Source: Elusimicrobiaceae bacterium (GTDB lineage Bacteria; Elusimicrobiota; Elusimicrobia; Elusimicrobiales; Elusimicrobiaceae). From it: a DNA stretch of 64,000 nt. Position 1 is the first letter of the stretch, and each line of letters begins with the position of its first letter. Shown one piece after another: positions 16,375-24,340 of the stretch. The notes under the pieces are model-generated. The model was not told the origin of the DNA, did not search any database, and was given only the letters and a program-made list of their open reading frames with translations. A program made the translations under genes and the position numbers. The DNA is taken from the NCBI GenBank assembly GCA_017475405.1, contig JAFVFN010000006.1:62001-126000 (forward strand), written 5' to 3'.

Positions 16375-17532
16375 ATGGAAAATACTCCGAACACTGTTTC
16401 AAAAGGTAAAACTGTTTTTGTTTCCGCAGGAGATGTCTCCGGTGATATCCATGCTGCTCACTTGGTAGAGGCTCTTAAAGAGCTAGATCCCTCCGTGCAT
16501 ATCATTGCCATTGGTGGACCGCGGCTTAAAGAGTTGGCAGATGAGTTCATTTTGGACTTGGCTAGCCAAGGCGTACTCGGGTTTGTAGAACCGCTTAAAA
16601 AATTACCTTTATTTGCCAAACTTATTAAACAGGTTCGACATATTTTTCAGACGCAGCGTCCCAATGCTTTTGTAGCCGTTGATTTTTATGGACTCAACCA
16701 TCAATTTTTAAACGCAGCTAAAGCCGAAAATATCCCGGCATATTATTACGTTACTCCGCAAGTATGGGCCTCACGCCAATACCGGGCCAAGCAGTTAGCT
16801 GCGCTGACCCGCAAAATGTATGTCATTTACCCCTTTGAACCCGAATTCCACAAAGCGCGCGGCGGTAATGCCGTATTTTTGGGCAATCCACTCCTGGATA
16901 ACATGCCGGCAGCAAAACCCAAAAATTTTGAAGTGTCTGATCCCAAAACCCATGCGTGGAAACTGGGTCTTCTGCCCGGCAGTCGACACGGAGAGATTAC
17001 ACGTCTTTTACCGATTTTTTACCAGACATTTAAAGAAGTATGCAAAGAGTTCCCCCATACGCAGGCTTATATTTTCCTGTTGCCCAATGCCGATGAACAA
17101 ATATTCCTTAAACTCATGGGTGAGCAACAACTTCCGGCCCATGTACATTTTGTAAAAGAAACCGATTATAAACTGCGCAGCCAAATGGACTTTTTACTGG
17201 CCTGCAGCGGGACCGCTACTTTGGAAAATGCCCTTTTAGGTGTGCCGATGTTGGTAGCTTATCAGCTGTTTTGGCCGACTTATATCATTGCCCGTCTGGT
17301 AGCTAAAGTAAAATACATTTCACTGGTCAATTTACTGGCAGACAAACCTTTGGTACAGGAACTGATCCAAATGGATGCGAATGTGCAACATTGTGCCGAT
17401 ATTACCAAAAATTTTTTCGCGCATCCAGAGCGATTGGCCTCTTTACACAAAAAACTACTTGAACTGCGCGCTTCATTGGGACAGCCCGGTGTAGCCAAAC
17501 GCGCAGCCGCGGATATTTTGGGGGATTTATGA
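16375..17532 (+). CDS. lpxB: Lipid-A-disaccharide synthase
   Basis: The 385-residue GT19 enzyme starts after a 12-residue extension with VFVSAGDVSGDIHAAHLVEAL, and carries IGGPRLKE, YYYVTPQVWASRQYRAKQL (about 122-140), VFLGNPLLD and LLPGSRHGEITRLLPIF, all standard LpxB motifs. It condenses UDP-2,3-diacylglucosamine with lipid X on the cytoplasmic face of the inner membrane, showing that the organism makes lipid A. The stop overlaps the downstream rsh start by 4 nt. Confidence 0.95.
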   Translation: MENTPNTVSKGKTVFVSAGDVSGDIHAAHLVEALKELDPSVHIIAIGGPRLKELADEFILDLASQGVLGFVEPLKKLPLFAKLIKQVRHIFQTQRPNAFVAVDFYGLNHQFLNAAKAENIPAYYYVTPQVWASRQYRAKQLAALTRKMYVIYPFEPEFHKARGGNAVFLGNPLLDNMPAAKPKNFEVSDPKTHAWKLGLLPGSRHGEITRLLPIFYQTFKEVCKEFPHTQAYIFLLPNADEQIFLKLMGEQQLPAHVHFVKETDYKLRSQMDFLLACSGTATLENALLGVPMLVAYQLFWPTYIIARLVAKVKYISLVNLLADKPLVQELIQMDANVQHCADITKNFFAHPERLASLHKKLLELRASLGQPGVAKRAAADILGDL

Positions 17533-18980
17533 ACGCACCGGATTTACAGGAACTCTTAGCCAAGTTTAAAGAGTACAGCCCGAACCAAGATACCTCCCTG
17601 ATTGAGAAGGCCTATCACTTTGCAAAAAATGCACATCAAGATCAAAAACGAGAAAGCGGGGAACCGTATTTCACGCACTGTTGCCATGTAGCTAATATTT
17701 TGATGGATTTTAACCTAGATGCAGATACCATTTGTGCGGGACTGCTGCACGATACGGTGGAAGATACTAAAATTACGTTGGAAGATTTACGCAAAGAATT
17801 TAATAAAGAAATCGCTCACATGGTACAGGGAGTCACTAAAATCAGTGACTTGAAGTTTTCTTCCACCGATGAAGAAACCGTAGAAAACTGGCGTAAAATG
17901 CTGGTGGCCGTAGCAGAAGACGTACGCGTTATTTTAATTAAACTGGCGGACCGTACCCATAACATGCGTACTCTGGAATATATGCCGCCCGAAAAACAAA
18001 AATTTAAAGCCTATGAAACGATTTCTTTGTATGCTCCGCTTGCCCAACGTTTGGGGATGTTTACCATCAAAACCGATTTAGAAGATTTGTCCTTTAAATA
18101 TTTACACCCCGAACAATATGAAGATATCAAAAGCCAGGTAGAGGCCCGCACGGCCGACCGGCAGGCTGCTTTGGAAGCATTCAAACAGGCATTGGCTCCT
18201 GCCTTGAAAGCCGAAAATCTAGATTCTCGTATTTTGGCTCGCGCCAAAAATTATTATTCCATTTACCGTAAAATGCAAAAACATAATTGCACCTTTGCGG
18301 AAATCCAAGATTCTTTGGGCGTACGTATTATTACCAAGAACATCCCCGATTGTTACCGGGCATTGGGACTGGTGCACAGCGTATTTAAACCGATTGCCGG
18401 TACGTTTACCGATTATATTGCCACCCCGAAAGCCAACATGTACCAAAGTATCCATACCACAGTGCTTTCTCCAACAGGAGATATTATCGAGATCCAAATC
18501 CGTACCGAAGAGATGCACAAAACCTGTGAATACGGTATCGCCGCGCACTGGCGCTATAAACTGGGTAACGTTAAACAAGACAAAAACTTTGATGAAAAAA
18601 TCAACTGGATCCGCCGTTGGATTGAATGGCAACAGGATTTGACGGCTCCCCGTGAATTTTTAGAGGGTTTTAAAACAGACGTAAACCTGCAACAGATTTT
18701 TGTATTTACACCGCGCGCTGATGTAAAATCACTGCCGGAGGGTTCTACCCCCATTGATTTTGCCTACGCCATCCACACGGATATTGGAGATCATTACGTA
18801 GGGGCACGTGTGAATAATCGCATGGTACGCATGGATTATGCGTTTAAAACGGGAGATGTTTGTGAAATTATTACCCGCAAAAACGGTGAACCCAAACGCG
18901 ATTGGCTGGAATTTGCCAAAACGGCCAATGCTCGCAGCCACATTAAACGGTTCCTACGCAGTAAAGGGATTGATTTATGA
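17529..18980 (+). CDS. RelA/SpoT-type (p)ppGpp synthetase/hydrolase without C-terminal ACT region
   Basis: The 483-residue protein has an HD hydrolase domain (about 25-175, with THCCHVA at 49-55 and LLHDTVEDT at 72-80), a synthetase domain (about 235-345, YYSIYRKMQKHN, CEYGIAAHWRYK) and a TGS domain (about 394-455, IFVFTPRADVKSLPEGSTPIDFAYAIH). It then ends, lacking the helical, zinc-finger and ACT modules of roughly 720-residue long RSH enzymes. The segment normally RFKD (bifunctional) or EFDD (synthetase-only) reads TFTD at 292-295. It overlaps lpxB and the next gene by 4 nt each. Confidence 0.9.
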   Translation: MNAPDLQELLAKFKEYSPNQDTSLIEKAYHFAKNAHQDQKRESGEPYFTHCCHVANILMDFNLDADTICAGLLHDTVEDTKITLEDLRKEFNKEIAHMVQGVTKISDLKFSSTDEETVENWRKMLVAVAEDVRVILIKLADRTHNMRTLEYMPPEKQKFKAYETISLYAPLAQRLGMFTIKTDLEDLSFKYLHPEQYEDIKSQVEARTADRQAALEAFKQALAPALKAENLDSRILARAKNYYSIYRKMQKHNCTFAEIQDSLGVRIITKNIPDCYRALGLVHSVFKPIAGTFTDYIATPKANMYQSIHTTVLSPTGDIIEIQIRTEEMHKTCEYGIAAHWRYKLGNVKQDKNFDEKINWIRRWIEWQQDLTAPREFLEGFKTDVNLQQIFVFTPRADVKSLPEGSTPIDFAYAIHTDIGDHYVGARVNNRMVRMDYAFKTGDVCEIITRKNGEPKRDWLEFAKTANARSHIKRFLRSKGIDL

Positions 18981-19309
18981 GCGAAATAACTAACACGATT
19001 TTCCAAGAACCGTTGTTTTGTTCACGTTGTCATGCTGAAATACGCGACACGGATAACTATTGCCACGCCTGCGGTAAAAGTTTAAAACCGGGACGCGGTT
19101 TTTTGTTTACCCATACCGGCATTATCATTATGGCACTGGTGCTGGGACCGCTTGCCCTGCCATTTGTATGGATCAGCAAAGCTATCAGTTTTACAGCTAA
19201 AATCATCTATACGATTGTACTGTGCCTGATGGGAATATATATTGCCTATGCCCTGTGGCAGGCTGTTATGCTTATCAATCAATCTTTCCAAGCCATCAGC
19301 ACGTTCTAA
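18977..19309 (+). CDS. Zinc-ribbon two-TM membrane protein
   Basis: The 110-residue protein has an N-terminal zinc ribbon with four Cys (FCSRCHAEI and YCHACGKSL, about 14-36), followed by two hydrophobic segments (about 45-68 and 72-98). This zinc-ribbon plus TM layout is common and of unknown function. It overlaps the rsh stop by 4 nt (ATGA), so it is the last gene of the lpxB-rsh operon. Confidence 0.75.
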   Translation: MSEITNTIFQEPLFCSRCHAEIRDTDNYCHACGKSLKPGRGFLFTHTGIIIMALVLGPLALPFVWISKAISFTAKIIYTIVLCLMGIYIAYALWQAVMLINQSFQAISTF

Positions 19310-19383
19310 AAACCTGTACGGGCTCCGTCATAATTTTGTAAAATAATTAGGTACCTTGTTTTTAGATTAGTAAGGAGAAAGAA

Positions 19384-20691
19384 ATGACTTCACAAGTAGT
19401 AAAAACGGATAGACAGCCTACGGGTCTGTATGTGCTGTTTTTAACCGAAATGTGGGAACGCTTCAGCTATTATGCGATGCGCGGTATTTTAGTATTGTAT
19501 TTGATTAAAGTACTGCAGTTTTCCGAATCCCACGCCAGCAAATTATACGGGTTAGTGACCAGTTTAATTTACTTAAGCCCCCTAATCGGCGGGTATATTG
19601 CCGATAAATTCTGGGGACAACGTCGTGCCATTATCGTAGGTGGTATTTTAATTGCCGTAGGGCAGTTTGCGCTTGCTTCCAATCCTACCTTGTCGTTCTT
19701 GTATGCAGGGTTGTTCTTCCTGATTTTGGGAAACGGTTTATTTAAACCCAATATTTCTACCATTGTAGGGGAACTTTACGAACAAAACGATCCGCGCCGC
19801 GATGCCGGGTTTACCATTTTTTACATGGGTATTAACTTGGGTGCGTTTATCTGCAACTTCATTGCCGGTACGTTAGCCGAAAAAATCGGATTTGGTTGGG
19901 GTTTTGCCACCGCCGGATTTGGTATGATTATCGGCTTGGCCATCTTTATTTGGGGTAAAAACAAACACTTGCAAGGGCAGGGCAAAAAACCCAAAAAACT
20001 GACCAAACAAGAAAAACTCGAACACCCCAATGCTCCGTTAACCACCGCTGAAAAACAACGTATTGCCGTTATCTTTATTATGGCGTTCTTCAGCATCTTC
20101 TTCTGGTCCGCTTTTGAACAGGCCGGAGCTTCGTTAACCATCTTTGCCGAAAAGTTCACGGACCGCGTGATCTTCGGTTGGCAGATGCCGACCTCTTGGT
20201 TCCAAAGCGTTAACCCGATGTTTATCATCCTGTTCGCGCCTATCTTCTCTAAAATGTGGTTGAACTTAGCCAAAAAAGGCATGGAACCTTCTACCCCTGC
20301 CAAGTTTGTATGGGCATTTATGGCACTGGCTTTCGGGTTTTTAATCCTGGTAGCCGCCTCTTACGTCATCCAAACCACCGGAGCCAAAGTAGGTATTTTT
20401 TGGTTGATTTTCGCCTATATGTTCCATACCATGGGTGAATTATGTTTAAGCCCTGTAGGTTTGTCGTTAGTAACCAAGTTAGCGCCTTTGCGCTTTGCCT
20501 CTCTACTTATGGGGACTTGGTTCTTGGCTAATGCTTTGGCTAACTTTACGGCGGGGTTTTACTCTGGGTACTTTGGACATATTTCCAATGTACGGTTCTT
20601 CACCACCTTGGTTATTATGCCGCTCATAGGCGGACTCTTGCTCTTTAGCATTAAGAAGTATGTAATCAAGTGGATGAACGGAATCCGTTAA
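19384..20691 (+). CDS. Proton-dependent oligopeptide transporter (POT/PTR family)
   Basis: The 435-residue protein has the POT signature on TM1, EMWERFSYYAMRGILVLYL (ExxERFxYY type), the PTR2 motif around GFTIFYMGINLGAF, and FHTMGELCLSPVGLSLVTKLAP in the C-terminal half; hydrophobicity fits 12 or more TMs with a cytoplasmic linker near GQGKKPKKLTKQEK. It imports di- and tripeptides with protons, fitting a peptide-fermenting organism. AGGAG lies 9 nt before the ATG. A strong terminator follows. Confidence 0.93.
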   Translation: MTSQVVKTDRQPTGLYVLFLTEMWERFSYYAMRGILVLYLIKVLQFSESHASKLYGLVTSLIYLSPLIGGYIADKFWGQRRAIIVGGILIAVGQFALASNPTLSFLYAGLFFLILGNGLFKPNISTIVGELYEQNDPRRDAGFTIFYMGINLGAFICNFIAGTLAEKIGFGWGFATAGFGMIIGLAIFIWGKNKHLQGQGKKPKKLTKQEKLEHPNAPLTTAEKQRIAVIFIMAFFSIFFWSAFEQAGASLTIFAEKFTDRVIFGWQMPTSWFQSVNPMFIILFAPIFSKMWLNLAKKGMEPSTPAKFVWAFMALAFGFLILVAASYVIQTTGAKVGIFWLIFAYMFHTMGELCLSPVGLSLVTKLAPLRFASLLMGTWFLANALANFTAGFYSGYFGHISNVRFFTTLVIMPLIGGLLLFSIKKYVIKWMNGIR

Positions 20692-20715
20692 TCTCACGCA
20701 AAACAATTGGTTTTG

Positions 20716-20748
20716 AAAAAGTGCACATTGAAAAATGTGCACTTTTTT
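20716..20748 (+). terminator. Intrinsic terminator of the POT gene
   Basis: The stem AAAAAGTGCACATT / AATGTGCACTTTTT has a 4-nt loop and runs into a T-tract. The right arm overlaps the spacer of the putative promoter of pilin 4. Confidence 0.85.
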
Positions 20749-20756
20749 ACTATACT
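20728..20756 (+). promoter_or_regulatory. Possible promoter of pilin leader copy C
   Basis: TTGAAA (20728-20733) and TATACT (20751-20756) are exactly 17 nt apart, just upstream of leader copy C. The TTGAAA lies in the loop and arm of the POT terminator, so it is only a candidate. Confidence 0.45.
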
Positions 20757-20772
20757 GTTAATACAATTTATT

Positions 20773-20967
20773 CTGTTTTTGGAACCGTTTAAGAAACGGT
20801 GCGCTTTGGAAACAAACGCAGGATTGAAGACCAAAAACAGTCGTTTTAGGTACATAACAAAGAGAATTGCAAGCTCACTGCTATGTACTGAATGTTTATC
20901 GCTTTTTTGTGATAAACTACGGCTGTTATAACCAGGGCACTTCAATCCTCCTGCGAGTAGCAGCCGT
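20773..20967 (+). promoter_or_regulatory. Structured pilin leader RNA element, copy C
   Basis: This 195-nt leader ends 41 nt before the pilin start. P1: 20773-20782 with 20831-20840 (CTGTTTTTGG / CCAAAAACAG, perfect). P2: 20784-20790 with 20794-20800 (ACCGTTT / AAACGGT). P2b: 20801-20808 with 20813-20819. P3 pseudoknot: 20821-20829 with 20940-20948 (GGATTGAAG / CTTCAATCC). P4: 20849-20856 with 20882-20889. P5: 20894-20900 with 20911-20917 (GTTTATC / GATAAAC). P6: 20919-20925 with 20961-20967 (ACGGCTG / CAGCCGT), then TTTTATT. It is the most diverged copy, so its preserved pairing is the strongest evidence for the fold. Confidence 0.85.
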
Positions 20968-21008
20968 TTTTATTGGATTTTATAAACAGAAAATATAAGG
21001 AGAAGAGG

Positions 21009-21512
21009 ATGAAACATAATAAAGATGGATTCACACTTATTGAATTGCTGGTCGTTGTGCTGATAATAGGTATTTTAGCAGCAGTGGCATTACCACAATA
21101 TCAACTGGCGGTAGAAAAAACAAGGTTATCAACTTTGTTACCTGTCATTAAAAGTTTGTCTGATGCACAACAAATCTATTTTCAGACAAATGGAGAGTTT
21201 GCACCACGATTAGATATCTTGGATATTGAGTTGCCTGCTGGAGGAAACTTAAATGAACAGGGTACAAAGATCAATTATCCAAACGGCAATGTGATTGATA
21301 TTTGGGTCGGGCAAGCAGAAGGCGATAATAGCAGTTCTGTTCGGGGACTCATTGATACAAATGCTTCTTATTTAGTGGAGTATTACAATGACGGACGCCG
21401 GATGTGCTATGCTAAAAAAGGAAACTCCCTAGCTAATAAAGTATGTAAAAGTTTAGCTAAAGGAGATGCAACACCTATCGAAGGGACAACTCATATTGAG
21501 TACGCTCTTTAA
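21009..21512 (+). CDS. Type IV pilin-like protein (pilE-like), copy 4
   Basis: Start chosen at 21009 (MKHNKDG), with AAGGAGAAG upstream; an in-frame ATG at 20973 would add 12 unrelated residues. The 167-residue product has the canonical site [26 protein letters not shown], then a conserved-position QIYFQTNGEFAPRLDILDIEL (a variant of YYLANGEY). The distal half is unique; near the end RMCYAKKGNSLANKVCKSLA supplies the Cys pair. It is solitary, with leader copy C upstream and its own terminator downstream. Confidence 0.9.
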   Translation: MKHNKDGFTLIELLVVVLIIGILAAVALPQYQLAVEKTRLSTLLPVIKSLSDAQQIYFQTNGEFAPRLDILDIELPAGGNLNEQGTKINYPNGNVIDIWVGQAEGDNSSSVRGLIDTNASYLVEYYNDGRRMCYAKKGNSLANKVCKSLAKGDATPIEGTTHIEYAL

Positions 21513-21517
21513 AAAGA

Positions 21518-21558
21518 GTACCCCGTGCTTTACCAAGTAACGGGGTACTTCCTTTTTT
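21518..21558. terminator. Bidirectional terminator between pilin 4 and nfnA
   Basis: GTACCCCGT / ACGGGGTAC (21518-21526 with 21540-21548) is followed by TTCCTTTTTT on the plus strand and TCTTTTT on the minus strand, so it can serve both convergent genes. Confidence 0.8.
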
Positions 21559-21581
21559 ATGATTTTGAACTATAATTCTTT

Positions 21582-22436
21582 TCAATGCAAACCGCACTTA
21601 CATACATGGTCTTTTTGGTAGTTTTCCAGACTCTGTTTTTCTAAGGGTTTGTATTCACTGGTTCGCCGGATGAGCTCGTCAAAATCAATCGTTTTTGACG
21701 GGAACATCGGCCCGTCCACACAGGCAAATTTTACCTTCCCCTCTACTGTAACCCGGCAGCATCCGCACATACCTGTCCCGTCTAACATAATGGGGTTTAA
21801 ACTCGCATGTGGGTTCATATTGAGTTTGTCCATCAAACGGGAGGTAAATTTCATCATAGGAATAGGCCCAATAATAAACCCGGCGTTGATAGTCTCTCCC
21901 TGATCATGAAGCTGCTGGATAGCATCGGTTACCATCCCTTTCATGCCGTAAGAACCGTCATCAGTCGTGGAAACTGTCTTATCGCACAACGCAGTCATTT
22001 CAGGCTCCAAAATCAGTAAGTCCTTTGTGCGTGCTCCCAGTACGGCAATCACTTTATTACCGGCGTCTTTAAGAGCCCTGGCAATCGGGTATACTTCGGC
22101 GATACCTACCCCGCCGCCTACCACAGCTACCGTACCGTAATTTTTGATTTCTACAGGGGTCCCCAACGGGCCGGCTACGTTTAAAAACACTTCGCCTTTC
22201 TGCAGATTGTTAAACATAGATGTGGATTTTCCAATGGCTTGGATAATCACGGTAATGGTGCCTTTCTGGGCATCCCAATCTACCAAGGTAACCGGTACCC
22301 GCTCACCGCCTTCACGGCCACGTAAAATAACGAACTGCCCGGCTTTGGCAGACTTAGCGATGAAAGGTTTATAAATAACAAACTTTACAACTACATCGTT
22401 TAATTGTTCACGTTCTAAAATGGTGTTTTCCTGCAT
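21582..22436 (-). CDS. nfnA: NADH-dependent ferredoxin:NADP+ oxidoreductase, small subunit (NfnA)
   Basis: The 284-residue protein has a ferredoxin-reductase FAD domain (RGREGGERVPVTLVDWD), an NAD-binding domain (VAVVGGGVGIAEVYPIARALK) and a C-terminal [2Fe-2S] cluster site with GTGMCGCCRVTVEGKVKFACVDGP. This order matches NfnA (NfnS) and the related SudB. With NfnB it couples NADH, NADPH and ferredoxin by flavin-based electron bifurcation. It follows nfnB by 2 nt. A GltB-type role is excluded because no large glutamate synthase subunit is present. Confidence 0.88.
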   Translation of the reverse strand: MQENTILEREQLNDVVVKFVIYKPFIAKSAKAGQFVILRGREGGERVPVTLVDWDAQKGTITVIIQAIGKSTSMFNNLQKGEVFLNVAGPLGTPVEIKNYGTVAVVGGGVGIAEVYPIARALKDAGNKVIAVLGARTKDLLILEPEMTALCDKTVSTTDDGSYGMKGMVTDAIQQLHDQGETINAGFIIGPIPMMKFTSRLMDKLNMNPHASLNPIMLDGTGMCGCCRVTVEGKVKFACVDGPMFPSKTIDFDELIRRTSEYKPLEKQSLENYQKDHVCKCGLH

Positions 22437-22438
22437 AA

Positions 22439-23827
22439 TTATTTCCCCTCCAGGTAAGCGTTGATGCGTTTGGCGGCCTCGATACCGTCTTTCATGGCAA
22501 GCAATACCGTAGCACCGCCGCGAATAATATCTCCCCCTGCATATACGCCAGGCAGAGAGGTTTTCCCCTGTTCGTCCATTTCCAGTACACCGCGCTCGGT
22601 GGTTTTTAATTCAGGTGTGGTTTTAGCAATAATCGGATTAGGACGCTGCCCGATAGCCACAATAATGGTATCAGCCGGCATGACAAATTCCGATCCCGGA
22701 ATCTCAATAGGACGGCGGCGTCCCTTGGCATCAGGTTCGCCCAATTCATTACGAGTAAATTTTAGTCCGCTCACACGCCCTGTTTCATCGGTGAGTACTT
22801 CCTTGGGAGTCAGTAAGAACTCAAAGGCAATCCCCTCTTCCTTGGCATGTTCTACTTCTGCAGCACGTGCCGGCATTTCCGCGGCACTTCGTCGGTAGGC
22901 AATCGTGACACTGTCCGGCCCCAGACGCATGGCACAGCGCGCCGCGTCCATGGCACTGTTACCGGCTCCTAAGACAATGACGTGCTTGCCGATTTTAATC
23001 GGAGTATCTGTTTGCGGGAATTTATAAGCCTGCATCAGATTAATACGGGTTAAAAACTCATTGGCACTGTACACGCCTACGGCGTTCTCACCGGGAATAC
23101 CCGTCATGGTAGGCAGCCCAGCTCCGCTTCCGACATATACGGCATCAAACTCTTTTAGCAGTTCCTCAACGGTTTGTGTCGCGCCCACCAATACATCCGG
23201 AACAAACTTAACACCCATGGATTTAACGGTTTCAATTTCATGATCAATGACTTCGCGCGGCAACCGAAACGACGGGATCCCGTAGCGAAGTACGCCGCCA
23301 AATGCATGTAGTGCCTCAAATACGGTTACTTCATGTCCGGCACGCGCCAGTTCGGCCGCGGCGGCAATGGAAGACGGTCCGGAACCGATACATACGACTT
23401 TTTTACCCGTTTTGGAAGCCGTTTGCGGGGTTTTGAGCAGCCCGTTTTTACGGGCAGTATCGGCTGTATAACGCTCTAACATGCCGATATTCACCGAACC
23501 AAATTTTTCTTTTAAAATACAATTGCCCTCACAGTGTTTTTCCTGCGGGCAAACGCGTCCGCAAATCGCCGGAAGCAAGCTCGTTTCCATGATTTTACCT
23601 ACCGCTTCACCGATTTTCCCCTCTTTTACATAAGCAATAAAATCCGGGATCTGTACCCCTACCGGGCAATTGGCCTGACAGCGGGCATTTTTACAATGCA
23701 AACAGCGATCGGCCTCGGCACGGGCCTGTTCGTCGGTAAATGAATGCGCTACTTCTTCAAAAGTATGTTTGCGTACTTCGGGGGATTCTTGATGTCCGTT
23801 ATTACGCGGGGCAGACGGATTGGGCAT
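22439..23827 (-). CDS. nfnB: NADH-dependent ferredoxin:NADP+ oxidoreductase, large subunit (NfnB)
   Basis: The 462-residue GltD-like flavoprotein starts with two [4Fe-4S] cluster motifs (CLHCKNARCQANCPVG and CGRVCPQEKHCEGNC), then a first FAD-binding GxGPSS motif (CIGSGPSSIAAAAELARAG) and an NADPH-binding GAGNSAMDAARCAMRLG, ending with GVYAGGDIIRGGATV. Alone it could be a glutamate synthase small subunit, but the directly adjacent nfnA makes NfnB the likely call. GAGAGG lies 8 nt before the ATG. Confidence 0.88.
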   Translation of the reverse strand: MPNPSAPRNNGHQESPEVRKHTFEEVAHSFTDEQARAEADRCLHCKNARCQANCPVGVQIPDFIAYVKEGKIGEAVGKIMETSLLPAICGRVCPQEKHCEGNCILKEKFGSVNIGMLERYTADTARKNGLLKTPQTASKTGKKVVCIGSGPSSIAAAAELARAGHEVTVFEALHAFGGVLRYGIPSFRLPREVIDHEIETVKSMGVKFVPDVLVGATQTVEELLKEFDAVYVGSGAGLPTMTGIPGENAVGVYSANEFLTRINLMQAYKFPQTDTPIKIGKHVIVLGAGNSAMDAARCAMRLGPDSVTIAYRRSAAEMPARAAEVEHAKEEGIAFEFLLTPKEVLTDETGRVSGLKFTRNELGEPDAKGRRRPIEIPGSEFVMPADTIIVAIGQRPNPIIAKTTPELKTTERGVLEMDEQGKTSLPGVYAGGDIIRGGATVLLAMKDGIEAAKRINAYLEGK

Positions 23828-23857
23828 AAAACAAAACCTCTCTAATTAAAAATTAAG

Positions 23858-23887
23858 TTGGCAAAAAAATAAATTTTTCACTATACT
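23858..23887 (+). promoter_or_regulatory. Possible promoter of the YtxH-like gene
   Basis: TTGGCA (23858-23863) and TATACT (23882-23887) are 18 nt apart. The leader to the ATG at 23957 is about 60 nt and includes AGGAGG. Confidence 0.5.
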
Positions 23888-23956
23888 ATCAGTACGATGA
23901 CTATATTATATTGTAAAATATATATACCAATTTAGCAAAAAACAGGAGGAAAGTAT

Positions 23957-24277
23957 ATGTGTGACAGATGCAGAGCAGCAGGTACAGGATTAGCAGCTTT
24001 TTTACTGGGCGCCGTAGTAGGCGCAGCGGCTGGCTTATTATTAGCACCGGCACGCGGAGAAACCACCCGTAAACGTTTAAAACGCTGGGCCAACGATACT
24101 TATGAAGATAACAAAGAGTATATGTTGGAACATGCTCAGGAACTTAAAGAAAAAGCCAAAGAACACTTTGAAAATGCGCGGGAAAAATTCAATGACGGCA
24201 AAGAAAAAGTCGTAAAAGAATTTAACCGCCGCAAAGATGAAGTGACTGCAAAGTTCAAAAAAGAAGACGACAAATAA
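23957..24277 (+). CDS. YtxH-domain general stress-type protein
   Basis: The 106-residue protein has an N-terminal glycine- and alanine-rich hydrophobic segment (about 9-31, GTGLAAFLLGAVVGAAAGLLLAP) followed by ARGETTRKRLKRW and a long charged coiled coil rich in Lys and Glu. That is the YtxH family layout. A CxxC lies at residues 2-5 (CDRC). Bacterial YtxH proteins are membrane-associated stress proteins of unknown mechanism. AGGAGG lies 8 nt before the ATG. It is monocistronic. Confidence 0.82.
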   Translation: MCDRCRAAGTGLAAFLLGAVVGAAAGLLLAPARGETTRKRLKRWANDTYEDNKEYMLEHAQELKEKAKEHFENAREKFNDGKEKVVKEFNRRKDEVTAKFKKEDDK

Positions 24278-24290
24278 AAACTCTCAACAT

Positions 24291-24330
24291 AAAAATCCCC
24301 GCCCGGTTATAAAATCAGGCGGGGATTTTT
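24291..24330. terminator. Bidirectional terminator between the YtxH gene and the large orphan
   Basis: AAAAATCCCCGCC / GGCGGGGATTTTT is a 13-bp stem ending in T on both strands; it lies between convergent genes. Confidence 0.85.
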
Positions 24331-24340
24331 CAGTTCAAAC

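Noticed and set aside
20973-21008. Longer pilin 4 start (MDFINRKYKEKR)
   Set aside because: The inner ATG has AAGGAG at a good distance and gives the normal short prepilin leader.
22439-23827. Glutamate synthase small subunit (gltD)
   Set aside because: No large subunit is near, and the adjacent 2Fe-2S flavoprotein is the NfnA partner.
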